From positions 22,914,949 to 22,978,948 of the forward strand of contig CM038912.1 in assembly GCA_021904315.1 (NCBI GenBank): a DNA stretch of 64,000 bases, read 5' to 3'. The DNA is from Sphagnum magellanicum (lineage: Eukaryota > Streptophyta > Sphagnopsida > Sphagnales > Sphagnaceae). How positions within the stretch are numbered: the stretch's first letter is position 1; each line of letters starts with the position of its first letter. Positions 12,086-26,179 of the stretch are shown here, piece by piece. The position numbers were made by a program, and so were the translations under genes. Below the pieces are notes generated by a model, which had not been told where the DNA came from, searched no databases, and saw only the letters and a program-made list of their open reading frames with translations.

Positions 12086-14975
12086 TAAATATTACAAGAC
12101 ATTGTACATGGTCTAAGTTAGTAAGCTGAATTATTGTGTTGACCCAATGAATTTTTCTTCATTTCTTTCAACACCCATGTTCTCTTCAATGGAGTAGTCC
12201 TATCCACACACAGAAAAAAAAACCCATCAGAACCATAATCAGAAGACCAACCCAGGGAGACTCTTGGGATGTAAGAGGGTATATCCCTTTGAGGTTGCAG
12301 AAAATTTTGTTCATAAGTTATTATCCTTGTTGAGCACTTGAAAAAAAGTGAACGAGTCTTGTCCAAATCTTTGCCATTTTGTCGCATTTGTTGAAAAAAA
12401 TCTCAATTCTCTTCTCAGGTTGCCCAGTCTTGACACATCTTGCAAGCCCCCTATTACATGTAAAGTTGTTCATTATTACTCTGCCTGCATTAATATTGGA
12501 ACTAGTGGCACCCTCTCTGTTATACCCACAAGCAGGTTTCTTACTACCTTCAAGCCACAGCATCGCCTGCCTTCTTATGCTTGACTTGGGATACCTTGAA
12601 TCCCACCTACAATCTGAAATCTTAAATGTTGATGAGCCATGCATTTCCCAACAACCAGTGGATACCAGGCTGCCAGATTTCTAGCATTACAAAGAGAAGT
12701 ATAGTGAGGGCGGGTAGTTGCTCTCCTTCTCTGACCTGTGATTAATGATCATGAAGGATATGTGAAGAATGGCTTAACTGAAGAATTTGTACAACCTTAC
12801 ATGGAACTTCCTATCTGCATTGGAAGGCCTGGCCTACGTTCATTTATGGCCCTCCACAGCAAACCAAACTTCATTTGCAGAAGATACAGTATTCTTTGAA
12901 GAAAACTAGCTTTTGTGATACTTTCTCATGAATGCAGGTTAGACAGATGATTACAAATATTGCAAGAGGTGGATACATAAGCAAATAAACCCAACTAGCA
13001 GGTCATGACTATTAATTTCTGAGTCAAGAGGAAGACAGAAAAAAACAATTGAATCAACCCAGACATGTCCAAAAGTTGTTGGGTGTGTGGTGCACACACA
13101 TGGGGTAAGCTCCACTTACCCTCCCTCCCACGCAATACACTTACGTTGTAGAGGCAGCCTGCTGCCTCCTCCTCCCTGTTCTATATTTCCACTTATGTAC
13201 ACACACACACATTCACTCTACTTTTGCAACTGCTTATTCCTTTCACTTGCTTCTTAGCTCCAGATTTTTCTGCTGTACCTGTTGAAACATGATGATTGAA
13301 CTTCTGCTATACATAACTGAAGACCCTTCAAAATTCCTCTTGAATCAAGCTCTTTTTTTGTATTCCGGGATGGCCATCACTCTTTGCAACAAGCAAGCAA
13401 GCAGGCGAGCAAGACAGCCACCTACTTCTTCACTATTTGCAACACCAAACTCCTGTGGCTTCAAGAGGTTAAAGAGAGTTGATCCATGTTAGTAACAACT
13501 AACAACCTCAGGAAGGAGGAGAAATATACTTAAGTCTGGCGTTTACCACCTGCGAAGAGCACATGAAGAAATACATAAATTTATCCATAAAGTCACCCTG
13601 TCTTTGGGAACTAGTCTGACCCTCTAATCTCTGTTTCATCCCCAATTTGAGTGTACATGAAAGCAAGTGAAATTGGGTACTGTTAACCGAAACCTGGGTA
13701 TCACTTTACAAGATTTGTGGGATTTCATTTAGCAGCAGGGAAGACTCAGGCAAGGCAAATCCAAATCTGGGGGGTGAAAACTCCTGTGAAGATCAATATA
13801 GGTGAGCAAAAATAGTTTGGTCCTCTCCCCCTCCCCCCCCCCCCCCCCCCTTTCCTCCTGTGTACTGTTTTCATCCCGACTTCTGATTCTGTCCCCAGTT
13901 TGCACACTTTACAGATAACTCTAATTTCCAGTAAAGTACTTTCTAGTCTGTGAAATTAAAAGCACAAATTGGGCGTCACAACATTTTTAAAACTTTGGAC
14001 CCTTGGGCCATAACAATATTGTATCATAACATTCATGAAAACAATCAGAACACTTGAATGTCAAGCAATGCCAAGCATTCATTTGTCTCTATGTGGCCAA
14101 CTTGCATAGTTTGACAACAGTGCTTTTTTCTTTTCCTTTTTTCAGTTTTATGATGTTACTGAAGTGATGATCATCTATAAGATGATTTAGCCAAATCTGG
14201 TTATAAACAATATGTGAAAATGAAAAAACTTAATGCATCCTTCTATATTGTTTGCAACCTACAGGAACTTAATACAAAAATATGAAGAGCTTCGAAATAT
14301 GGCCGCTAGAAAACGGAAAAAAATACTTTTTTTCCCATTGTTTTAAAATATTTGTGAGCTTGCAGAATTTCACCAGGAAAAAAACCAATTGAACTTCACT
14401 ACAACAAGAATCTATCTGAGTCATAAGGCAAGGGTTGACAGTAAATGTGCATGAGAAGGAAAGTATAAAATCTGAAGGTTACTTTTGTTACAGATGTGGA
14501 ACGGATTTCTCAAGATTTGTAACTGCAATGGGGAGGAATCAAAGCTCTCTCCAACCTCCTATGGACAATATTGCTACAAAAGCAAGCAAAATTGATGCTT
14601 TGCTCTGTTTGAAGAATCTGGGAGGAAATATGAAATTATGGAATTAAGCTTCAGCGACTTTTGTATGAGGAGGTGTCACTACTGTTACCTTTCCTGCTAC
14701 CAACAGACATGAGTGAATTACTTGTGCATGCTATGGATATATTTAAGCTTCTAAGAGCCTCTCCACCATAGCCCACTATTTGGACCTCTAACAGTTTGTA
14801 TTACATTACCAAAAGACAGTGCTAAGAAAACTACAAGTGGGAGGTGATGCAATAGATGCTAGGCTGATGCTTTCACGTTACATATGCCCATGGTTGTCAA
14901 TGGTGTGGGGTAAAATCAAGGGTCAAGTACTACCGGATTAGGTTTGGTTGGTCCCCAAGTGGATCTTAAAACTTG
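12086..14975. other. Spacer sequence without a recognised gene
   Basis: Nothing coding is supported. Open frames such as those at 12348-12684 have no recognisable domain. The inverted-arm homology stops at about 12085. A short simple-sequence stretch (ACACACACAC) lies near 13200 and a C homopolymer at 13833-13850. Confidence 0.5.
13833..13850. repeat. C18 homopolymer tract
   Basis: This is a run of 18 C residues preceded by a C/T-rich stretch. It is prone to length error in sequencing. Confidence 0.9.
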
Positions 14976-14979
14976 TGCA

Positions 14980-15650
14980 ACACACTGTCTAACTAAACAA
15001 TGAGAAATGCTTGCAAGTTCTAGTTTTGTTTTTTTTTTTTTTTTTCTTCTTCATACTACCATGTAAGTTTCGAATGACCCATTCTCGAATTAAACAATGA
15101 ATAATTCTTGCAGCCTTTAATTAGCTAAGTTACTTTTTTAAAAACCACCATGTAAGTGACCCATGCTCTAGTTACACAACAAATAATTCTTGCAGCCTTT
15201 AGTTAGTTAAATTTTTTCTTCATTTTTTTCTTCCCACTCTTGTTGTTGTCATGTAACAAGGAGCAACCGCAAGATACAAAAAATATGTTAGCATAGAGGT
15301 GCCTTCCTTTCCCTAATAGGTCATGCAAGTTGAACTTTGGGAAAAAAGAAATGGAATAAAATGTGGTATTAATGCGAACATCTTTCAGGTCACATTGGGA
15401 AATTGGAAAACATCATTGGGAACACCAAAATCCAAACTCCCCCCATGTATACATGTTACATGATACAACCCATTGTTTAGTTAAATAGTGAAAAATCCTT
15501 GTAATCTCTAGTTAGTTTAATTTTTCTTTTTTGCCTACTACTATCATGTAAATTTTGAAGGACCCATGATCTAGTTAAACAACTAATTCTTGTAGCCTCT
15601 AGTTAACGAAGTTTTTTTTCCCCCTGCTATTGCCATGTAACAAAGGTATG
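14980..15650. repeat. Degenerate tandem repeat array, units near 100 bp
   Basis: A module recurs about five times. It comprises a CATGTAA-type block, a 'GACCCAT' block, a 'TAGTTAAACAA' block, 'AATTCTTGCAGCC' and a T-rich tail. Copies start near 14985, 15055, 15150, 15470 and 15545. An unrelated stretch of about 230 bases (15240-15460) interrupts the series. No coding signal. Confidence 0.7.
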
Positions 15651-16013
15651 CGGCAATATTTGACTATTAAGCTTTCATGTCACACTATCAATCTTGTAAT
15701 TTAAGTTAGGAATACAATTTTTACATAGACAACATATTTGTTACATTGATGCAATTTGTATACATCAACATAGTGTATACATGTATTTGCATAGTTCATT
15801 CACATGCACATGTTCACACATACTCTTCCTCAGTACATGCCATGTTGCCAACTAAAGGACATGCCATTTCACCTTGCACAAAACAACGTGCATATGTTTG
15901 ACCTTTTCAAACATGCACATGTTTGACCCATGATCCACATCATTGGAATTTCAAATTGACTAGGCTAATAAGGTTTAAGCCCCCACCATTTTCAACATTA
16001 AACCTTAATGTAA

Positions 16014-16030
16014 CCCTAAACCCTAAACCT
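16014..16030. repeat. Short telomere-like repeat (CCCTAAA)2
   Basis: The sequence CCCTAAACCCTAAACCT matches two and a half units of the Arabidopsis-type plant telomere repeat. It is interstitial and very short, so it may be chance or repair filler. Confidence 0.6.
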
Positions 16031-16039
16031 AAAAAAAGA

Positions 16040-16176
16040 CCTTGCAATAGGTTTTTTCTCAATCTTTTTGTTTTGCCAAACTTTGAAAGAGTCAAAATGT
16101 GAGGGACTTTACAATAGGGTTTTCCTTGGTCTTTTTGTTTTGCAAAACTTTGAAAGAGTAAAAATGTGAGGGATGT
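16040..16176. repeat. Tandem duplication, unit about 75 bp
   Basis: Two adjacent copies share the blocks CTTTTTGTTTTGC, AAACTTTGAAAGAGT and AAAATGTGAGGGA (first copy near 16062-16106, second near 16131-16175), with a few mismatches. Confidence 0.8.
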
Positions 16177-17168
16177 TTTTGATTATAGGCATGAGTAGGT
16201 GCTTCTTTAAAAAACCTTTGATTATTGTATTGGAAATAATTAAAATACAAGCAAGGTTTGAAACACCAAAGTTTAACAAAAGATGCAATTGTATTGAAAT
16301 GTCAAGGAAGGAAAGCACGTGGGTTGAAGGTGTCACAAACTACATTCATAAAACTATAACTTGTAACAAATTAACTCCAAACTTCAAAGTCTTTAGGTGC
16401 ACTCAAAAACTTGATAAAAAATAATGAAATACTACTCAAAACCATTCAATATATATTATTTCCTAACCCTAAAGTAGTCGCCACTTAACCCTTACCTAGC
16501 CATTGTTTAATTATAATAGTTGTTGCTTAACTTTAGATGCCATCAAACCTTAATGACCTCCACTTTTAAACCCTAGCGACCACTATTCAACTTGATCTAA
16601 CTATTATAAGGATGTGAATACTATTCATCCTTTTGATGAATGTTTAACACATTCATCAACGTTGGGAATTAGAAACAAATAGTATTTCTAACACATTGTT
16701 GTTTTAAAAAATATATTATTCCATGTTTGTGAATTATGATTTCCAAATCAATAATTGAACTATTAAATTTTTCTTTCTATTAAAATTCATAAATATGATT
16801 TGCTTAAGTTTGAAGCCATGACCTCATTGAGGCATCACATTACCTTTGCCATCAAGCTACATAACTTTTTGTTAATAATATATATGCAACTTTTTTATTT
16901 ATCTTCTTAAATATGTTGGAAGGAAATCTTAAAATTGACACATTTTTTAAAATTTCAAATCTTGTTCAAATGAATTAAATAAAAACATGATGTTGAAATT
17001 TATTAAAAACTGTATTCAAGAAATTCAAATACTTTATAAAAGTTCAAATGAATTTTTCTAAAAACATTTTGAAAAATATAAGCCATTAATAATTTCAAAC
17101 ATGTTAAATTATGATTCTTCCAAAATTCAAATTCCAATCAATGTGTGATTTAACAAAACAAATTAAAT

Positions 17169-17335
17169 AGGTATGTTGTTAGGGGAGGTAACTAGGTGTA
17201 TGTAGGTGGGTAAGTAGGTTATTAATATTTATGTAGGTAGGTAGGTATAAAATGGGTAAGTTGTTAAGATAAGTACATATAAGTAGGGTAGGTAGACCAT
17301 GGGTGGTTGGTTGGGTGGGTGGGTGGGTGGGTAGC
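17169..17335. repeat. GGTA / GGGT imperfect microsatellite
   Basis: The stretch is rich in TAGGTAGG units, ends in tandem GGGT units (about 17310-17332) and is followed by a GCATA triplet repeat. Its minus-strand reading gives a spurious Pro/Thr/Leu-rich frame. Confidence 0.8.
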
Positions 17336-20300
17336 ATAGCATAGCATATGACATATAGTTTGCCATGATTCAAATACTTTCATGATAAACACATGTGGCT
17401 AAGTAATCATTATACATGCACCAATAACATACAATTGTGGCAATTCAATGAGGCTTATTTGACAAGACTTTGACAACGTGACTATTTTTTTTTCATTTCA
17501 AGTCCCATTTGACTAGACATTCAAATTGACACCTAATCAAAAAGGCCACTTTAGTCAAAATTACTAATAAAAAAGACCATGGACCATTCATGCCCTAGGC
17601 CTCTAATAAAAAAGGCCATCCCTTCTAGTCAATGTGAACTCTTTAATCAAGTTGAACCTTCTAAAAAGTCATGAATTTTTATAGACTTTTCATATAACTT
17701 AGATGTTAATGGGTTAAGCATGAAACCAAAAAAAAGGCTTTTTGAGTTGGGTTTAACTCTATTATATTATTTGGAACATGGGTGAAAGCATGTTAAAGTA
17801 AAGACAAAAAGTAAATATCATATCAAAATATTGGGGGTCTTTGAATAAAAAGTTCAAAAAGTAAATGATCTTATGGAGATAATGTAAATTTTTTTTAGTA
17901 CATTAATTATTAACTATTGTTGGCATTGGTTTCAAAAGTTAAATTAATATAATTATTTTTTTCCAATGTATTTGCAAGTACTTGAATTGGACCTTTAATT
18001 TTCAACAATTTGAAATTTAAATTTCAAATATTTGAAAATACATGAAGATTTTTTGCAAGTAGTTTTTTTTTTCCTAGCCCTCAATATTGATGTGGTGAAC
18101 ATTCTAATAGTATTATTTTTGTCATGGAGTTTATTTTCGTAGTTAGATTCATCCCCAACTCTTTAAAAACTACATCATTTTTGGGGATATTTTAGGCAAG
18201 TCCATGTGATATGGTACAATTTTTTGAGAAGCTAGAAGAAGGCTAGAGCAAACAATGAGGAAAGCTAAAGGTTCCATTTGATTTGAGATGCTAGAGGAAG
18301 GTTAGAAATTTTGAAAATTGTTTTCTTTTACTTTACAAGTAAAAAACAAAGTAACAAGTAGGTACAAAATATCTTGCTTGCATCCGCATGAGAATTCCTT
18401 ATGTAACATGTTACATGGGGCAACCACATACATGGACCATCATACCATGGCATGTAAAAAAATTTCTTTAAAAATGACCTATGAACATCAACATGGCTAT
18501 CTTGTACACTTGGGCTATAAACTTTAACTATGTGCACATATAAGCACAATCATATTTTTATGGAACATGAATAACAACTAAATTAACTAGGACTTGACTT
18601 GGTTTATCACAAATATTTTTTAGACTTTTGAAGCTTTACCTTTTCATGAATTGGGAAATTTTGAGACAAGAATTTGACAATCTCTTGTAATTGTTCCAAG
18701 GTACATGTTTGAAGTTTTTGTAAGTGCTTTAATATATGACATGCAACCTTTTTGGATGCCATCACATGTTGCACTCCTAATGATTATATGAAAATGTTAG
18801 TTACAAATAAAATGTTTGTTAATTTCATTCAAAGGTCATTAAACTTGACCTCACCTTTGGAAAATCATTGAATATTTCTATTGAGAATCCCAAGTAACAT
18901 GTATACAAACCTAACACTTCCCATTGTTGCAAAAATACATACAAAGAACAAGCAAAATAATTATACACCACACAATGGATATTAAATGTATCCTAACAAA
19001 GGCATGTAATTGAAAATCAAATGGTTTAGACTAGCATCTACTTTGATAGCATGTAAGTTGTAATGTATTTTCCTTTGCCATGTATACAAACATGTCCACA
19101 ATATAACATGGCTAGCATTCTTTTACCTCACATTCACAAGATTTTCAAAATAACACAATATAAACATGCCATATCTCACTACAGCCAAATTTGGAATAAC
19201 CACCACACACAAGGTTAAGCAAAAAATTAAGCAAATGATTCACTTAAAAATATCATTAGTTCACAAATGTTGGTGTGTTATGTTATGTCCATACAAAATG
19301 TCACCACTAAGTGCATAGTCTATCATCTTAATCCAAAATGTCCAAGGAACCAAGCAATGAGGATTGCTTCTACCCATGTGTGGACAATTTAGGAAACCTT
19401 GTTGATTCACATTAACTACACCTATTTCCATGGGTCTTGAAGGAGTAAGGTCTATTGATAATTTGGAGATTTATTTCTTTCTTTGAGTATACAATATACC
19501 TTCCCAAATTCCCTTGTTCCCTTTATAGTTTTGTCTTTGTACAACATGTAATAGATTTAACATGTTAATATTTAGTAAATGCCTATCCACAATATGCAAC
19601 ATAATTATAAAAATGTGATTAAAAAAGGGTGCGATCACAATCAAATGAGCCAAAAACCATGTTGGACTACCAAAAATCTATTAATTTTTTCAATAATATT
19701 TATGTAATGACACTTTAATGTCATATTGATTAAGGAAATTTGTGCTAAATGATTTATATGAGTGTTGAAAAATTCATTAAAAATTCATTAACTTTAATAA
19801 ATTGAAGTTTGGTTTTAATAAAGGACTTTTGAACTTGAACACCCCAAAATTAGTTTTATTCAGCACTAGGTTAAGGACTCTTTTAATAAAAGAAATTTAA
19901 TGGGTTTTTTTTTGATAAAATGATAACCTATCATCCACATATGAAAAACACTAATAATTTAAAAATTGTGCTATTTGAAATTTTTAGATATTCAAAATAT
20001 CATTTTAGAAATTTCATATTTCAAAAGTCATTTGTTAGATGTAAATGGGTCATAATGACATATCAACAAAGTTTTGGCTTATGATACAAAAAATTAAAAC
20101 TTAAAATAGTTATCTTATTTTAGCTTGATTTGAAATTATGATCATTTTTCAAAACGAAATATAGAATCTAACAAAAATTTGTACACTTTTAAAAAATTCA
20201 TATTTATTCAAAAGAGTTAACACAAGTAATGTAATTGATTGAGAGACTTGTGAATGTTTTTAAGAACATGTTGCAAAAAAAATCTTTCAAAAAATCCTTT

Positions 20301-21254
20301 CTATAAAAAAGTTAAAATGTTCAAGAAGGGTCCATTTGTGATTAAGTCCTTTACCATTGTTGGTTCATTTGACTATGATCGCACCCAAAACCATTTCACT
20401 AGAAATTAAGAGACATGATGTGTAAAAGGCACCCCCATTTGTATAACATTTAATAGGTTTCAACCATGTTAATAGGATCCACACCTAGCCCCTTAAACCT
20501 ATACTTTTTCATTGTTTTTTTCAGGAATATTATTAAAATATTTTCAATACATCATTTTAAAAATAAAATATTTCAATTTTTGTTAATACTTTTATGTGAA
20601 GGTTTAGATATATATGTATTTCAAAACTATGCCATTTAAAAAAAATGAAAATTGTGTCTTTTGTGTTTTTATTGTTTAATTGCTTAAAACCTTTGGTTAT
20701 ATAACAAAAAAAAGTCTTTTTGTGTCCTTTTTATTCATTAAACTGATTCTAATTTTTTTGAATGTGTATATCAATATATTTTTAAAAATTATATAAAAAA
20801 TTTAATTCGTAATTCTCTTTTTTTTTACAATTCAAAATACACAAAATTAAGAAATGGTTACGAGTGCAAATGATACATGTTAGGGCAACTACACCCAACA
20901 AGAGATTATTAAATTTCACATTCATTCTACAAACAACACCCTATATTGTAAATACTTGTATCATGTAATTATGTGGGTTGATACATACAATTTGTTTTTG
21001 TGAAGAACCTTACTTTTGCAAGTGCTAAGTTATCAACATCCCATTAGTACCCAAAAACATGCACATAATCCAAAAAAATTTGTGCAACGTGGTACCCACA
21101 CTCCCAACCTTGCACTTATTGATTAACAAAACTTGTCACAATTTACAACATAAACCATCTAACTTAGGCCACTAATTAGACGACTCCTTCCATTATGAAA
21201 AAGAGAGTTATGTATACATATAACATGTGTGAATTCATGCTATGTATAGAGTTT

Positions 21255-21370
21255 TCGATTTGGGTGTTCCCACAGGCTCCCAATGTTTCCCCCAAGATGT
21301 TCCCTTTAATACCACACTTCAACCCATTTGTTTTTGCCCAAAGTTGAACTTGCAAAACCTTTACAGAATG
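21255..21370 (+). repeat. Dispersed 'GTTCCC...TGTTCCCTT' repeat copy
   Basis: The block with GTTCCCACAGGCTCCCAATG and AAGATGTTCCCTTTAATACC resembles blocks at 49240-49370 and 49760-49880. It is probably a fragment of one dispersed repeat family. Confidence 0.45.
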
Positions 21371-22734
21371 GAAGGCCCATTTTTTTGTATTTTGGGTACA
21401 TCCTTGTTGCAAGACAACAACGAGAAAACAAGAAGACTTTTAACTCACATATCCTTGTTACATGGTAGCAACAAGGCAAAAGAAAAAGAAAAAAAGCTTA
21501 ACTAACTATAGTTTACAAGCATTTTTCATTGTCTATTTAGAGAGAGGGTTACACAAGTTTTGAAGTCCATTTGGGGACTTGATCCAGCCTGAGAATACTT
21601 GACCCTCAATTTTACTCCCACGCCATTTATAACCATGCCCATATGTAACGTGAGGGAGGTTGATGAAGTATTGGCAAGGAAAGCTGGAGCAAATGCAATA
21701 TTGTAAAGATATTAAAAGTTTGAAGATGATGTTCAAAATGTTCCAAAATGATATGTATTGGTGCACGCATAATGCAGATATAGTTGTGTTTTCTTTTCCA
21801 TTATTATTCTTCCTCACTCTGTCTAGTTACCAACATCAACACAATGGGCTCCACATTGTATTCTAATGAAGAAGTGCTATCAATTGGAGAAAGTATATTG
21901 GAGATATAAAATTGATGGAACCTCTTGAAATTAAGATTGTTTCAACTGGGTCCCATGGAAATGGAGTGATCCCCATGTGAGCATAGAGGATCCACTTTTA
22001 GGCTGGGTTGTTTTTACGTAAAGTTTTTTGAAAACTCTTGTGTCCCAAAAGCCAAAATTACCAGTGAAAAGAAATGAAACTACATAGTCCATCCAAAATG
22101 AATTATTTTAAATTTGAACATGTCTACAAACACAACAAAATCTTATGACAAGTCTAAAAACCCTAATTAATTTTTATCATCCATCAATGAGAAAAATCAA
22201 TACCTACCTATGTTATACATAGAAGTTGGGTGCACAGGAGTAATGAGATGCTTGAATTACAAGGTACATAGTCCGTGTATATAATTTGGCTGGGTTGTGT
22301 GCAAGTCAGGTTGCAAGGGCAGCACTTGAGTTGTAATCCCTTTTTAGTCACACAAGACTCACAACACCATATACAAAAAATTCCCCCCTCTTTTACCCAC
22401 CCTTTAATGTCAAAATTTGTGTTTCTCTTATGCAATGGGTTTCCATTAAGCAACCAAGAAGATGGAGTTTAGTTCCTTTCACAAATAGGCAAAAGTGAAG
22501 GAGCCAAAGAAAACAAAGTGACAGTAGATAGATTGAGAATGTTAGTGTGTTCCAGGGTATCAATTAGTTTGGGGTGCTTTACAAGTTCAAAATTTTATTT
22601 TGCAATGAACCTCTTTGATTGCTCCATGAAATTACTTTTTTGAAGAAACTTTGGAGACCCCCCAACATAGAGTATTTACTCCATAAACATAGAAACATAT
22701 AGGTCCCAATATTTTCCCAGCTATGTAAGTTCCA

Positions 22735-22895
22735 AAACATATGGGGGCAAAGCATATGGGGCAAGGTGAGGTGCTATTGAGAGCATGTTGGGGAACACAT
22801 TGAGATTGGAAACCATGTTGGAACTCATTGAGAACTTGATGAGAACAAAGTGACAACTTGGTGAGATCACATTGGGAACAAATAAACTCCAAAAA
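22735..22895 (-). repeat. Dispersed 'TGTTCCCCAA' repeat copy, inverted
   Basis: Reading the minus strand gives CAATGTGTTCCCCAACATG and related phrases like those near 49280 and 49820. It belongs to the same putative family as the + copies. Confidence 0.5.
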
Positions 22896-24747
22896 ATCCA
22901 GCCACCCTCCCTGAAAGGGGAAAAACTTGGGTCTATTGGATGCATTCTGCAATTCATCATTGGCTGAGCAGAATTTCTACTTTCAACTATGTTCCTCAAC
23001 TATTTTGGCCTTGGCTAATGATAAGATAGGGGCAAAAATTGTGAGGACATAGTAAACTTATCAAACTTGAGCTCCACGTTACTGCACACTACCAGTTACC
23101 ATCAACTTTTTTTAAAAAATTCCTTATGTTCCCATATGTTTTCCAATAGTTCATCATTATTTATGTTAATATCAAATTTAATTTGAATTAATATAAATAT
23201 CATGGATATGAAAAGGCACATGTTAATTTTCTTTTTCATATCCATCTTGATGAGTAGAGAAAAAGAATGAGCTAGGTATAAAAATAGGAGGTAATTATTG
23301 AGAAAGGATTTAGACAGTTATTAGAAAAACTAGTAAGAAAAAAGATAGTTATTAAAAAAGAAGTGAGAGTTTAATAAACCCGAAACTACCTCATTAGGCT
23401 TGAAAACGAGATAGTTCTTTCAAGAATTGTTTCTAGAACTTGTCCAGGGACAACCATATGAAAAATTATGTAAAATCTCCCATATGCCAATTTCTCAAAA
23501 TTTCTGGTCGCTGACATTTTCATTCCAATAAAAACAGAAGAGCAAAGAAAATGAGACAGAAAACCACAAAATCAAAGAGAAAAATGAAAGTAAGTAGGTC
23601 CAATGAAAATTCTGCACAATTAGTTGCTAAAGAAGTCTTAGTCCTTCTAGGTACCAAAGACCAATAAGAGAAAGAGTAAACTACCAACAACAACAGCAAG
23701 TAACAGATCTGAAATAACTAATTGTAGGGTAGAGCACTAAGATGGAGGCATTCTAAAAATAGAGGGCCTAGGATGAGGTGATAGCCAAGGTTAAGACTTC
23801 CACCCCATTTTGGGAAGTCCGTCACCCATGGGCTGTACCCATCGTAAAGCATGAGGCAAAGGTTATCATGACCATATACGTACCTAGATCAAGAGGAGAC
23901 ATAGGAAGGGGTGGATTCTTACACAAACTTCTTAAAGGTAGGTGAGAGGAGAATTATGCCTACTTAAAGAGTGAGATGGACCCTACACCTATAAGAGACA
24001 TATAGGCATAATTTTCTTCTCACTTTTGAGGAGTAGGGGTTATATACCTTTTCTTTTCTAGGAGGGATAATGACAGCTATAATAAGTTACCCTTGAAATC
24101 CACTTAAGATTTTTTCTCCAATTGCTTTATGAAAAGTAGAACAGTCCCCTAGGCAAAATAGAGGAGAAGGGTAACCCTAGATGCCCTTCCCCTCCCTGCT
24201 TTCAGGTGCCTAAGCACAAGGGCAGTTAGCCCCAGTGACAATCCACCAGAATCAGGGAAGGACTAAAAAGGTGCCTAAGCAAGAGGCCTTTAGCCCTAGT
24301 GACAAGGCACCAGATCACTCATTGAAGGGCTGAGAACGCTATGTACCAGTGTTGCACGGGTATATAGGGGTAGACCAGGGTCTCAACTTTGGTATGAGCC
24401 CTAGTATTAAAAATCATACCAGTCTGGTATAAGGTCTTGTTGATAAGTAAAATACGAATTCCGTGTTTGAATTATGATCGCTTTTCTGTGACCACCCAGG
24501 CTCATAACATACCTGCTGGTCTTTACACATGTTATACCCCAGCCTGTAACAGACCAGACTGGTCTTCTCATTTATAATATTATGATTCATACTTAGGAGT
24601 AACGGTTTTTTCAATGTTTCACCAAGGTCCTGGTATTGCGTTTGATACTAGGAGCTTCAATCTATGTGCATACCTAGGTCTTGGGTATGGCATTTTAGGT
24701 TTAGGTAATGAGTAATGAAAAAGGGGTGGATATAACAAAGAGTTGTA

Positions 24748-24778
<31 letters not shown>

Positions 24779-26179
24779 AGCAAAGAGGAGGGAGATTGGA
24801 GGTGCAAAGTGAAGATGTTTTGGGAGGTGTGTTTTACAAGGATAACATCAAATGGTGCCCAAGAAAACTAGTGAGCTCTTTTAAAAAATTGAATGAACTG
24901 AAAGAGGTTGTGCACTCTTGAAAAATGTCTATGTTGTTTTTGCAAAAAATCAATTATGATCTATGCTTCCAAAGATTATTTGCCCAATTTGTGAACTACT
25001 ACCATGACCTCCAACTATTTTCATTAGCTCCAAATTGTGAGTGGGTGTAGATGAAGTAAATGACAATTTGGCCAAAATTTTGGGCAAAATGTTATATATA
25101 TATATATATATAATAGTTCTCTATTGCATTTCTAAAAGCAATAGGAAGAAAAATTAGTCATGAATGATGATGTTGAACTTAAAATTCTAGAAATAGTTCA
25201 AAAAAAAGTTTTTACAATTATATTAGTATGATTGTTGATGACTAAAAAGATTGATAAGTTTTTAGTAGCCATCTGTAATTCTTTCAATTCCTTGTTGTAG
25301 CTTGCATTTTCATAAACACAAACATGAATATTGTACATGGAGTGTTTGTATTGGTTGTGCAAGTAAATTGGTTATTTGAGATTTGTTCCATAGAAAACAC
25401 AACTAGTGTTGCTTCTATGTTTTTGTACAAAAGTGAAAGGGAGAAGGAAGGATATTAAGTTATAATTATTTGATAGGATTGTATCATTGTTTTGAAATTT
25501 GGATTGTGGCATTGCATTTAACCGTTGTGTTTCTATCAAACAGTTGCAACAAACGGATTAGAATTGTTTCTACATGTTACCATGTTTTCACTATTGCAAT
25601 TTTGATTTTGTGGTTTTCATCGCATTAAAGTTTAATGTTTTTTCTAGAAAAAAGAGAAAAGACATGTAATAGACATAAGGTTGATGATAGAAATTGTTGA
25701 TTTCAAGCAAAGCCACCTTGTAAAGTAGGGAGGTTCTATTGTGTTTTGATCTATTGTGAGATACATTTAGGGTTTAAGGGGCATGGAGGGAACTAGGATG
25801 TTCTTTGATCATGAGCCACATTTGGTGGGTGAAGGGGGGGAGATAGGTGATGCCTTTGAGTTGTAGTAGGAGCAAAGCAAAATACTAGGTGGAGAATAGA
25901 AGTGTTTGACACTATTGAAATTCTAGAGGAAATATTGTTTGTTGAAACACTTGACCCATCTGAATATTGTTGATATTTACATTAAAGGCCAATCAAAGGT
26001 ATTGAATACCTTTTTATAAAAGAAGTGCAATTTGGGATTTTTTTTTGTTGCAGTAGAAGAACATGTTGTTTGATGTGGCTATAATCTAAATGTTGAAATG
26101 CATTTGCCACCCTGAGTTGAACACTAATTAATGTGATGGTTATACATAAAGTTCCCATTATGGTAGTACCACCCACAGT

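Larger units (their letters stand above)
15651..24338. other. AT-rich spacer without a recognised gene
   Basis: This is strongly AT-rich sequence with many homopolymer runs and frequent stops in all frames. I find no gene in it. Embedded items listed separately are a telomere-like repeat, a 75-bp tandem duplication, a GGTA/GGGT array and two copies of a dispersed 'GTTCCC' family. An imperfect 20-bp inverted repeat pairs 23942-23961 with 24004-24023, core AGGCATAATT. Confidence 0.55.

Noticed and set aside
21533-22999. Overlapping minus-strand frames of 80-106 codons
   Set aside because: They coincide with the dispersed GTTCCC repeat family and lack recognisable protein features.
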